Assembly (NCBI GenBank): GCA_937868675.1
Contig: CALMNJ010000613.1
Location: 1-8,228, forward strand
DNA from: an uncultured Bacteroidota bacterium
Lineage (GTDB): Bacteria > Bacteroidota > Bacteroidia > B-17B0 > Aurantibacillaceae
Direction: 5' to 3'
Length of the DNA: 8,228 nt
Position 1 is the first letter of the stretch, and each line of letters opens with the position of its first letter. This document shows, one piece after another, positions 1 to 6,642 of the stretch. The translations under genes were made by a program, and so were the position numbers. Under the pieces are notes generated by a model that worked only from the letters and a program-made list of their open reading frames with translations, searched no databases and was not told where the DNA came from.

Positions 1-1017
1 GGTTTCCTGAGCTCGAACCGCAAGGCCGGAGGCTTGGATGACGACATTTATTCCTTTGAGATACTGCGGGAGGTGAAGCATGGAAAAGAAGCTGTAATAG
101 TGCTCAGGGATAAAGAAAACAGTACACCACTCGACAGCGTTAAACTGCTTGTAAACGGCGATACCGTTCTTACAAATGATAAGGGAGTATACTCCCTGCA
201 AATGGAAGACGACAAAACATATATTATTAAGACCGCCAAAACGGAGTACTTCAACATCACAGATTCCGTTTCATCGGCTGGAACTACCGACGATGTGATT
301 ACAAAAGAAAAAAAAAAAAAAAAAGATCCCAAGTTGTTTTTAAGAGCATTAATTACCGATGCCAAAACCGGCGATCTGCTTGATGGGGTAAACATTAAAG
401 TGACTGACATTGCCGCGAGCGAGGAAGTTGACAATTATACAACTACCGGTTCGGGCGATTACTTTAAACAGCTTTATGGCAAACACATTGGCGACAAAAT
501 CACATATCTGATCAGGCTTGAAAAGCAGGGGTATCTGGAACGTACAGTTGTATTTAGCCACAACATTGAAAAAGCCGGAGAAATAAACATGAACCAGAGC
601 CTGAACCTAACATTAGGGAAAGTGGAAGTGGGGATGGATCTTGCCAAGATGATAGACATAAAGCCAATTTACTTTGACCTTGGTAAATCGGATATTAGAA
701 AGGATGCCGCGGAAGAACTGGATAAAATCGTTCAGATTATGAACGAATATCCTAACATGTTTATTGAACTCGGCTCACATACTGATTGCCGCTCAAGTGC
801 AGCATCAAACATGAAACTATCAACCGAAAGGGCAAAAGCCAGCGCAGAGTACATTGTGAAAAGAGGTATCAACAAAATGCGCATCGTAGGCCGCGGTTAC
901 GGCGAATCCAGACTGCTTAATAACTGTGCCTGCGAAGGCAAGGTAAAATCCGCTTGTCCCGAGGAAGAGCACATGAAGAACCGCCGCACCGAATTCATTA
1001 TTACAAGGCTTAAGTAA
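1..1017 (+). CDS. OmpA-family outer-membrane protein, PD40-CRD-OmpA (PorE-like) architecture, 5' partial
   Basis: The frame is open from base 1 and the first visible residues (GFLSSNRKAGG, then DDDIYSFE) are the usual end of a PD40/WD40-like beta-propeller blade, so the true start lies upstream; the in-frame TTG at 34 is not a start. In visible-residue numbering (338 aa), the propeller tail is about 1-20. Two carboxypeptidase-regulatory-like beta domains follow (about 30-90 and 112-206), joined by a Lys-rich linker (five Lys at 104-108) encoded by an A17 tract. An OmpA_C domain occupies about 216-338, with IYFDLGKSDI, the SHTDCRSS loop and a C-terminal NRRTEF. Asp262 and Arg277 have the 15-residue spacing of the Asp/Arg pair that holds diaminopimelate in peptidoglycan, so the protein probably tethers an outer-membrane assembly to the cell wall. 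The architecture matches PorE of the type IX secretion system but is shared by many Bacteroidota paralogues, so a PorE assignment is not secure. The stop is TAA at 1015-1017. Confidence 0.9.
   Translation, partial: GFLSSNRKAGGLDDDIYSFEILREVKHGKEAVIVLRDKENSTPLDSVKLLVNGDTVLTNDKGVYSLQMEDDKTYIIKTAKTEYFNITDSVSSAGTTDDVITKEKKKKKDPKLFLRALITDAKTGDLLDGVNIKVTDIAASEEVDNYTTTGSGDYFKQLYGKHIGDKITYLIRLEKQGYLERTVVFSHNIEKAGEINMNQSLNLTLGKVEVGMDLAKMIDIKPIYFDLGKSDIRKDAAEELDKIVQIMNEYPNMFIELGSHTDCRSSAASNMKLSTERAKASAEYIVKRGINKMRIVGRGYGESRLLNNCACEGKVKSACPEEEHMKNRRTEFIITRLK
308..324 (+). repeat. A17 homopolymer tract inside the OmpA-family gene
   Basis: Seventeen uninterrupted A residues lie in the coding strand and encode the Lys run in the linker between the two regulatory-like domains. 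In the zero frame translation continues to the OmpA domain. Loss of one A would bring TAA at 341-343 into frame, and gain of one A would bring TGA at 381-383 into frame, so either slip removes the peptidoglycan-binding domain. Lysine here could have been encoded with AAG, yet no G interrupts the run. Tracts of this length are prone to polymerase slippage. No frameshift is seen in this copy. Confidence 0.95.
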
Positions 1018-1051
1018 TTGAGTCTGAGTTGGCAAAATTTTGCTAAATTTG
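1018..1051 (+). promoter_or_regulatory. Putative Bacteroidota promoter with embedded palindrome, upstream of the secreted-protein gene
   Basis: TAAATTTG at 1044-1051 matches the Bacteroidota -7 consensus TAnnTTTG exactly. A -33-type TTG is at 1018-1020 with a 23-bp spacer, at the long end of the range reported for the phylum; another TTG at 1029-1031 is too close. Between them GCAAAATTTTGC (1032-1043) is a perfect 12-bp palindrome, extending to an 18-bp imperfect palindrome at 1029-1046 with eight of nine pairs matching. It abuts the -7 box, as an operator might. The expected transcript start is near 1058, and a small GCAGG/CCTGC hairpin (1058-1062 with 1072-1076) sits just before the ATG at 1083. 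All of this is motif-based inference. Confidence 0.45.
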
Positions 1052-1082
1052 AATATGGCAGGATTTTAAACCCTGCACGGCA

Positions 1083-4000
1083 ATGAAGAAGATTCTCTTT
1101 CTATTACTTTCTTTCCTCACGCCATCCTTATTATTTTCTCAGACTCCTAATATATGCGGCGTGTTTTATGCAGTAACAGGAAACACAGCCTATATTTCTT
1201 CTTTCGGGGTTCCCAACTCTTCCACACTGGTACCCATTGCCATTCCTCCGGGGGCTAACGGTATGGCGCTTGGATCTCCGTTTGGTTTCAGCGGACCAAA
1301 TCCAACTCTTTGGACAATTATTGGAGGAACTTATTGGTATTTTAACGGAACAACTTTTATAGACAGTAATCATGGCAGCGGCCCAGGCGCCATAAATCCC
1401 GGTGGCAGCGCCAATTTTATTTACAACCTGGCGGCAAACGGGGTTATTACAAAATACAATGGAACGGGTAATGCAACAGCAGTTGGATTTATTCCTCCTG
1501 GTTCAAGCTACATTTCAGATATTGCAGGTGACGACAAAGACAACTACTATCTTATGCGACTGCAACCATTGCCGGTGATTGAAGTTTATAACTCATCAGG
1601 GGTGCTTACCTGTACATTTTCAACCAATGGTATTAGTAGTGCTACTACAGGTTCGGCTCTTGCTATTCTTGACAATTCGGTAGCGGTTCAAACAAACAAT
1701 GGATATTACACCGGCCTGATAAGTGGAACAGCTATTAATTTTACACAAACTGCCGCCTCATTTACCGGGGCTTCGGATTTTGCCAATTGCCCCAGACTTA
1801 CACCATTTCCGTCAACGATTACTGCACTGGGTTCCTCCAGCATCACCTGCACCTTAACAGCAGTTTCATTGAGCGCTACATCTTTGTGGCCTTATGCCGT
1901 GAGTGCTTACACCTGGTCGGGGCCAGGAATTCAGGGATCTTCATCCGGCGCGGTAGCACAAGCATCTGTGCCGGGGGTTTATACATGTACGCTTACCACC
2001 TGTGAGGGTGGAAGTTCAACGGCCACATATACAGTTTTTAATGCGGTTACAACTCCTACTGTGCTCGCCTCTGTCAGTGTAAACACAGTGTGTGCAGGAA
2101 GCGGTACAACACTTCATGCTTCTGGCGCAATAAGTTATACATGGCTTCCTTCCGGATCAAATGGTAATCAGCATACCGTTACTCCAAGTTCAAATACAAC
2201 CTATACCGTTGTGGGGTCGGATGCCAGCGGTTGTCTGGACTTTGACACCGTGAGCGTTTATCTCATACAAATACCAACTGTAAGCGCGCAAATAACACCA
2301 ACCTCGCTTTGTTCAGGCGGTTCGGCCACGCTTTCGGCGGGTGGTTCGGCCACCAGCTATAGTTGGCTACCAGGCAGTTTATCAGGCTCAAACCTTGTGG
2401 TAAACCCGGGTTCAACCACGATTTACACTGTCGTTGGGGCATTGGGAAGTTGCACCGCTGCCGCCACAACCACTATTATTAACCCTTCGAGTCCAAGCCT
2501 GGTTGTTTCCGGAACCTCTCTCACCTGCAATACACCAAGCCTCACATTTATTGTTCTTAAAGGTTCGATACATGATACTATTTCGTGGAGTGGTCCGGGA
2601 ATTGTTTCTCCAAATAGTTCAACATTGCTAAACGTATCAACTCCGGGCTTTTACAAACTTATTGTAAACGATACCGTTGCTAATTGTTTGAGCGTTGACT
2701 CCATTAACGTTGTAAATGCAATGCAGTCGGTATTGCTTAATGTTGTTCCATCTGCAACACACGTTTGTTTTCCGGGAACTGATACGGTAAAAATGCTTAT
2801 CAATACACCGGCCTCCTGTGTGTGGGCACCGCCTGTTTTTCTGAATACGAGCAACGGCCCCCTTGTTTTGGCAACACCCAGCATCACTACCACCTATACG
2901 ATAACAGGAGTGCTTGGTGTTTGCAACGGAACAACGGCCATTACCTTATCTGTTGATCCCAAACCTGTTTTAAGCACAACATTGTCTTCCATACCAGTGT
3001 GTGAAGGCAATACAGTTCAGGCTATTGTTTCTGGTGCGGGCACTTACACCTGGTTACCAGGTAATCTGGTTGACGACACGGTGTATGTGAAACCAAACGC
3101 TACAACTGTTTACACGGTTATTGGCAGATCGGGCGAATGTTACTCGTCGGATACTGTAAGAATTAAAATAACACCCGCACCTTATTTCAACACATCGCTG
3201 TGGCCCGTGCTTATTTGCCCGGGACAGTCGAGCACCTTAATGGCTACAGGTGCGCTTGATTATACATGGGCTCCAGGAGGTATGGTAAATGTGTATTCCG
3301 TTGCGGTGAGTCCAACAATAACTACTGTTTACACAGTAACGGCGAATAGCGGTGGCCCCTGTAACTCAACTTCTCTCATTACGGTTTCGGTTTATAATGC
3401 GCCTGTGATTAATGCGGTTGCTTCCGAAACGAGTATTTGTTTGGGAGATTCGCTTTTGCTTTCCGCTTCAGGAGCGCTCAGTTACACGTGGGCCCCGGGA
3501 AACCTGACAGGCAGTTCGGTGGTAGTATATCCGGGTGATAATACCGTTTATACGGCCATGACCGCCAATTCGGTTTGTATTACCCGTGCAAGTGTTTCAG
3601 TAAATGTAAATGATTGCGGGCCGCCTGCCTTTGGTGTTTCAAATGCGGCAGGTACACCTGTAAGGGATGGCAATGACCAGTACAGGATTGATTTTACCGT
3701 AACGGCTGTTAACGAAAGCAATCAACCGCTCTACACCGTTCGACTGGATAATGATCTTAAAAAAACATTTACGGCGCCGGCAAGCTACACGGTGATTTCT
3801 CCTCCTGTTCTTATTTCAAAAGGAAGCGGATTAAAAGTAAACCCTTACTACGATGGCATTACGGTTACCGAGCTGTTAACACCCTCGGCATCATTTTTAC
3901 CACAGGGCCGGGGCGACACACTTGTTTTTGCAGTAAGAGTTGATCCGAGGGGATTGTATGGACTGCTTCGAAATCAAACGATAGGAAATGCCTATTACTA

Positions 4001-4397
4001 TAACGGAAGACTGGTAAGTGACACCAGTAATAACGGGTTTAAGTGGGATCCCGATCTTGACGGAAATCCGGCTAACAATAGTCTAGTTACCTATATCAAC
4101 CTTGAGCCGATAGATCTTTTTATTCCCGAAGGTTTTTCACCCAACGGAGATGGCATCCATGATTACTTTGTTATATCAGGTCTCAACGGCAGACCGGTTA
4201 AGCTTACCGTTTTTAACCGCTGGGGGAATAAAGTGTATGAGAAAGACCGTTATGAGAACAACTGGGATGGAGTGCCGAACGTGAGTGGCGTTACCTTTGG
4301 CAATGGCAAGCTGCCTGCTTCAACGTATTACTACATTTTGCAGTTTCAGGACGGAAGAAAAGAAATAAAAACCGGCTTTGTGGTTATCATTGATTAA
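1083..4397 (+). CDS. Large secreted Ig-like repeat protein with T9SS type B (CHU_C) sorting domain
   Basis: The 1104-residue protein starts with MKKILFLLLSFLTPSLLFSQ, a Sec signal peptide with likely cleavage near residue 20. Residues about 21-238 form a Gly/Asn/Thr-rich beta region resembling the propeller-like N-terminal domains (DUF6923-type) of such proteins; that match is tentative. Eight Ig/PKD-like repeats follow (about 240-843), each with a Cys pair: C256/C302, C337/C384, C410/C457, C482/C535, C562/C614, C640/C686, C712/C760 and C786/C832. Most carry SYTWxPG and a TTxYTVxG strand; repeats 1 and 4 carry WSGPG instead. Residues about 850-1005 look like a DUF11-type adhesin domain. Residues about 1008-1104 are the gliding-motility-associated C-terminal domain (FSPNGDGIHDYF, NRWGNKVYE, NNWDG, final GFVVIID), which directs export by type IX secretion as a type B cargo. 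The usual LPxGTYYY reads LPASTYYY. The role is probably a surface or released adhesin; the ligand is unknown. ATG 1083 is set by the signal peptide. Confidence 0.93.
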   Translation: MKKILFLLLSFLTPSLLFSQTPNICGVFYAVTGNTAYISSFGVPNSSTLVPIAIPPGANGMALGSPFGFSGPNPTLWTIIGGTYWYFNGTTFIDSNHGSGPGAINPGGSANFIYNLAANGVITKYNGTGNATAVGFIPPGSSYISDIAGDDKDNYYLMRLQPLPVIEVYNSSGVLTCTFSTNGISSATTGSALAILDNSVAVQTNNGYYTGLISGTAINFTQTAASFTGASDFANCPRLTPFPSTITALGSSSITCTLTAVSLSATSLWPYAVSAYTWSGPGIQGSSSGAVAQASVPGVYTCTLTTCEGGSSTATYTVFNAVTTPTVLASVSVNTVCAGSGTTLHASGAISYTWLPSGSNGNQHTVTPSSNTTYTVVGSDASGCLDFDTVSVYLIQIPTVSAQITPTSLCSGGSATLSAGGSATSYSWLPGSLSGSNLVVNPGSTTIYTVVGALGSCTAAATTTIINPSSPSLVVSGTSLTCNTPSLTFIVLKGSIHDTISWSGPGIVSPNSSTLLNVSTPGFYKLIVNDTVANCLSVDSINVVNAMQSVLLNVVPSATHVCFPGTDTVKMLINTPASCVWAPPVFLNTSNGPLVLATPSITTTYTITGVLGVCNGTTAITLSVDPKPVLSTTLSSIPVCEGNTVQAIVSGAGTYTWLPGNLVDDTVYVKPNATTVYTVIGRSGECYSSDTVRIKITPAPYFNTSLWPVLICPGQSSTLMATGALDYTWAPGGMVNVYSVAVSPTITTVYTVTANSGGPCNSTSLITVSVYNAPVINAVASETSICLGDSLLLSASGALSYTWAPGNLTGSSVVVYPGDNTVYTAMTANSVCITRASVSVNVNDCGPPAFGVSNAAGTPVRDGNDQYRIDFTVTAVNESNQPLYTVRLDNDLKKTFTAPASYTVISPPVLISKGSGLKVNPYYDGITVTELLTPSASFLPQGRGDTLVFAVRVDPRGLYGLLRNQTIGNAYYYNGRLVSDTSNNGFKWDPDLDGNPANNSLVTYINLEPIDLFIPEGFSPNGDGIHDYFVISGLNGRPVKLTVFNRWGNKVYEKDRYENNWDGVPNVSGVTFGNGKLPASTYYYILQFQDGRKEIKTGFVVIID
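2319..2353 (+). repeat. Short in-frame direct repeat in Ig-like repeat 3
   Basis: GGTTCGGCCAC occurs at 2319-2329 and again at 2343-2353, exactly 24 bp (eight codons) apart, so both copies encode Gly-Ser-Ala-Thr in the same frame (GGSATLSA then GGSATSYS). The segment sits where other repeats read TLxASGAxSYTW and seems to have gained about one residue relative to them. A small in-frame duplication or local gene conversion within the repeat array would explain it; shared codon preference for Gly-Ser-Ala-Thr is an alternative. Confidence 0.6.
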
Positions 4398-4405
4398 TCA
4401 ATGAT
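4386..4405. terminator. Perfect 20-bp palindrome over convergent stop codons, weak terminator candidate
   Basis: ATCATTGATTAATCAATGAT is a perfect inverted repeat centred between 4395 and 4396. It contains both the plus-strand TAA (4395-4397) of the secreted-protein gene and the minus-strand TAA (4394-4396) of mqnD. As RNA it could fold into an 8-bp stem with a UUAA loop from either strand. It is AT-rich and lacks a long flanking U-tract, so it would be at best a weak terminator. No better terminator is visible between these two convergent genes. Confidence 0.4.
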
Positions 4406-5230
4406 CAGCTTTTGCTTATCAAAAGAAAAAATGCCGAGTTCCGTTGCTTTGTTAAACATCAGCTTTACTGCCTCAATCCCCTTTTCGCCTAAATCTAACG
4501 AGAACGCATTCACATAAAGTTCAATGTGCTGCCTCATGACGGCTTCGCTCATTTCCTGTGCATGGGCCCGAACATAGGGCATCGGTTCTTCAGGGTTATT
4601 AAAGGCAAACTCAACACTTTTGCGAATAAGCCGGTTCACTTTTTGCTGAATGTCATTGGGCAGACTCCGTTTAATAACAATACCGCCCAGCGGTATCGGC
4701 GCGTGGATTAACGAATCCCAAAACTCGCCCAGATCAAGAATTTTCTTAAGACCCTTTTCCTGATAGGTAAAGCGGCTCTCATGAATAATTAAACCCGCAT
4801 CGAATTTATTTTGGAGCAGGGCTTCTTCAATCTCGTTGAATACAAGTTCGGTTTTGTTTTTAATGGCAGGGTAGGCGAGTGAAAGCAGAAAATTGGCCGT
4901 TGTTAATTTACCGGGAATGGCTACATGCCATTCTGATGGATTTTTTTGTTCAATAGCCCTGTTATTAGATTTAATGAGCAAAGGCCCGCAATTAAAACCA
5001 AGGGCACTTCCTGCGCGCAACAGGATGTAGTTATCCAACGCGTGAGCGTATGCATGAAAGCTGAGTTTGGTAATGTCGGGGCCCGCTGAAAGGGCCTGCC
5101 GGTTAAGGGTTTCCACATCGCCAAGCTGTACTTCAAATTCAAGACCTTCGGTATCTATTTTTTTGTGTACCAAAGCGTCAAAAATAAAACAATCATTGGG
5201 GCAGGGCGAGTATGCAAGTGTCAGAGTCAT
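4394..5230 (-). CDS. mqnD: 1,4-dihydroxy-6-naphthoate synthase (menaquinone, futalosine pathway)
   Basis: MqnD converts cyclic dehypoxanthinyl futalosine into 1,4-dihydroxy-6-naphthoate, a late step of futalosine-dependent menaquinone synthesis in the cytoplasm. The 278-residue protein has the usual length for the family, a two-lobed periplasmic-binding-protein-like fold. The N-terminus LAYSPCPNDCFIFDAL is the family signature and fixes the start at the ATG with first base 5230. Other matching segments are SFHAYAHAL (about 57-65), the AIPGKLTTANFLL stretch (about 104-116) and GLIIHESRFTY (147-156), whose His150 lies in the region of the catalytic histidine described for Thermus MqnD. The protein ends in KLIID. 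Its 3' end overlaps the convergent upstream gene by 4 bp. mqnB lies about 310 bp upstream on the same strand, so the two may be co-regulated, though the long gap argues against tight operon coupling. Confidence 0.93.
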   Translation of the reverse strand: MTLTLAYSPCPNDCFIFDALVHKKIDTEGLEFEVQLGDVETLNRQALSAGPDITKLSFHAYAHALDNYILLRAGSALGFNCGPLLIKSNNRAIEQKNPSEWHVAIPGKLTTANFLLSLAYPAIKNKTELVFNEIEEALLQNKFDAGLIIHESRFTYQEKGLKKILDLGEFWDSLIHAPIPLGGIVIKRSLPNDIQQKVNRLIRKSVEFAFNNPEEPMPYVRAHAQEMSEAVMRQHIELYVNAFSLDLGEKGIEAVKLMFNKATELGIFSFDKQKLIID

Positions 5231-5542
5231 TAAACCGTTATAAAATGTTTTGGAAGTTAAAAAATAAGCATCAAAATGCTTTCAAAGTTAAACAACTTAT
5301 GGCATTAATATGGCTCACTCATTCTATTAATCTATGGAGTAATCCGGGCCTTAGGTTCAAACTCTTTTTTCTTAAAAGGCCTGTAAAACCATTAACTTCA
5401 TTCAAATAATACCTCCATGGAAACCCAACCTGTTTTTTGCCTTTAATTGTGTTGGCCGGCTTTTGCTTTAATAAATGTAGATCAAACCACAGAATTAATC
5501 CGAGTAAATAGACTTTCTTTAATTGATATAAAAATGAGCTGG
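5231..5542. other. Intergenic region between mqnB and mqnD, no convincing gene
   Basis: This stretch of about 310 bp is AT-rich. A plus-strand reading frame of 65 codons (5212-5409) starts antisense to the first codons of mqnD and has no recognisable domain, so I do not call it. GGCCTT at 5347-5352 and AAGGCC at 5376-5381 could form a 6-bp stem around a T-rich loop, too weak to call as a terminator of mqnB. The expected content is the mqnB 3' end and the mqnD leader. I see no tRNA, known riboswitch or repeat array. Confidence 0.6.
5283..5290 (-). promoter_or_regulatory. Possible -7 promoter element for mqnD
   Basis: Read on the minus strand this is TAACTTTG, an exact match to the Bacteroidota -7 consensus TAnnTTTG. 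It lies 52 bp upstream of the mqnD ATG, which would give a leader of roughly 45 nt. No TTG is found at the expected -33 distance, so the call rests on one element only. Confidence 0.3.
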
Positions 5543-6196
5543 TTACAGTGACCTGATAAGACTGCTAAGGTTTTCGTTGAGATTTTTTACAGCAAGCGGA
5601 ATATTCCATTTACTTCTGTTTCTACGCTCTACACGGTTGCTGATGCTGCGTAGTTCGATGGCGTTTACTTTATGAGCACTGCAGGCCATGGCAAAAGCGG
5701 CGCCCTCCATGCTTTCCACATCAGGGTCGTAAAGCGAAACAACAGATTTTATACTTCTTGTATTGCCATGTACGGTATTTACAGTAATCCCTTTAACTTT
5801 TTTCAGTTGCTTAAGCGGTGCCGGTTTAATGTTGCTTTTAAGAAGATATCGGTTGGAGCCACCCAGCGAAAGCGTATCGTGTTTTATAAAGTCCGCGCCG
5901 TCTTCAGCTCCCATTTCGCTGATTACTTCCTCGGTTATACACACCGTTTCTCCAATAGCTATGGTTTTTTTAAAGGCGCCGCAAATACCGGCATTAATGG
6001 CAAGATCAAAATGGGCGTTAAGGTATTTTCCCAGAAAGAAGGCCGTGTTTACCATTCCAACGCCGGTTATCAGAATGCGTACCTGCGCTAATTTTTTTGA
6101 AACCAGCAGATCGCTTGTTTTACTTTTGGTAAAGGCATGTTTAATGATAAATGGATCAATTTCCTTACTCGTGGCGGCAACTATCAGGATTCGCAT
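5543..6196 (-). CDS. mqnB: Futalosine hydrolase (menaquinone, futalosine pathway)
   Basis: MqnB removes the base from futalosine, giving dehypoxanthinyl futalosine and hypoxanthine, and belongs to the purine nucleoside phosphorylase/MTA-SAH nucleosidase superfamily. The 217-residue protein shows the fold's landmarks: the N-terminal strand ILIVAAT with KEIDPF, TGVGMVNTA (44-52), NAGICGAF (68-75), VESMEGAAF (160-168; the Met-Glu pair contacts the ribose in this superfamily) and RSISN (183-187). Where MTA/SAH nucleosidases have a catalytic Asp, this protein has Asn187, followed by VERRNRSKWNIPLA, the arrangement I associate with dedicated futalosine hydrolases. The ATG with first base 6196 starts directly at the first beta strand. 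A divergent pterin gene begins 35 bp away. Conversion of aminofutalosine rather than futalosine cannot be excluded from sequence alone. Confidence 0.9.
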   Translation of the reverse strand: MRILIVAATSKEIDPFIIKHAFTKSKTSDLLVSKKLAQVRILITGVGMVNTAFFLGKYLNAHFDLAINAGICGAFKKTIAIGETVCITEEVISEMGAEDGADFIKHDTLSLGGSNRYLLKSNIKPAPLKQLKKVKGITVNTVHGNTRSIKSVVSLYDPDVESMEGAAFAMACSAHKVNAIELRSISNRVERRNRSKWNIPLAVKNLNENLSSLIRSL

Positions 6197-6217
6197 GACA
6201 GGTAAAAATAATATTTT

Positions 6218-6225
6218 TAATTTTG
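6218..6225 (+). promoter_or_regulatory. -7 promoter element just upstream of the first PTPS-family gene
   Basis: TAATTTTG matches TAnnTTTG exactly and ends 6 bp before the ATG at 6232. Transcription would then start at or within a few bases of the start codon, giving a leaderless or nearly leaderless mRNA. It overlaps an in-frame TTG at 6223, which supports ATG 6232 as the real start. No TTG is seen at -33 spacing. The whole mqnB-PTPS divergent gap is only 35 bp and AT-rich, so this promoter must sit at the very edge of mqnB. Confidence 0.4.
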
Positions 6226-6231
6226 TGCCAG

Positions 6232-6642
6232 ATGATTTATTTAACCAGACACGAGCATTTTAACGCAGCGCACCGGCTTTACAACCCGCAATGGAGCGAT
6301 GAAAAAAACGTAGAAGTTTTTGGCAAATGCGCTAATGCCAACTGGCACGGGCACAACTACGAGCTTATAGTAACGGTGAAAGGAGAAATAAATCCCGGCA
6401 CAGGTTTCCTTATTGACGCGAAGCTATTGAGCAAAATACTGCAGGATGAAGTGTGCGAAAAGCTCGATCATCGCAACCTGAATCTGGATGTTGAGTTTAT
6501 GCGCAATATACTGCCCAGTACAGAAAATCTGGCAATCGCTATATGGGAGCAGATCGCACCACACCTTCCCGCCGACGTAAAGCTCCATTGTGTAAAGCTT
6601 TACGAAACACCACGGATTTGTGTAGAGTATTTCGGCAACTAA
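6232..6642 (+). CDS. 6-pyruvoyl-tetrahydropterin synthase / QueD family protein, copy 1
   Basis: Family enzymes act on 7,8-dihydroneopterin triphosphate, giving 6-pyruvoyl-tetrahydropterin (PTPS) or 6-carboxy-tetrahydropterin (QueD, for queuosine and other 7-deazaguanines). The 136-residue protein has the full catalytic set: zinc ligands His14 (FNAAHRL), His39 and His41 (WHGHNY), nucleophile Cys33 in FGKC, the Asp79-His80 pair in LDHRNLNLD, and Glu125 in LYET, which anchors the pterin. The spacing around FGKC and HGHNY and the length are closer to eukaryotic-type PTPS than to the shorter E. coli QueD (CGRLHGH). The ATG at 6232 is preferred over an in-frame TTG at 6223, which lies in the putative promoter. 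It is divergent from mqnB and precedes a paralogue and folE on the same strand. Which reaction it catalyses cannot be decided from sequence. Confidence 0.9.
   Translation: MIYLTRHEHFNAAHRLYNPQWSDEKNVEVFGKCANANWHGHNYELIVTVKGEINPGTGFLIDAKLLSKILQDEVCEKLDHRNLNLDVEFMRNILPSTENLAIAIWEQIAPHLPADVKLHCVKLYETPRICVEYFGN

Noticed and set aside
2281..3600. Ig-like repeat region as a possible tandem DNA repeat or recombination hotspot
   Set aside because: The repeats are related at the protein level, but apart from a short 11-bp duplication I see no long identical DNA stretches between them, so recent recombination is not supported.
5347..5381. GGCCTT/AAGGCC inverted repeat as a terminator for mqnB
   Set aside because: A 6-bp stem with a loop of more than 20 nt, far from the mqnB stop and without a well-placed U-tract, is too weak to call.
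5212..5409. Plus-strand 65-codon frame in the mqnB-mqnD gap
   Set aside because: It begins antisense to the first codons of mqnD, has no recognisable domain or signal peptide, and has no promoter or ribosome-binding evidence. It is long enough to note but easily a chance frame in AT-rich DNA.
5672..6263. Plus-strand frames of 139 and 166 codons opposite mqnB
   Set aside because: They are antisense shadows of a well-supported mqnB with all family motifs. Neither shows a domain, and the longer one runs across the divergent promoter gap.
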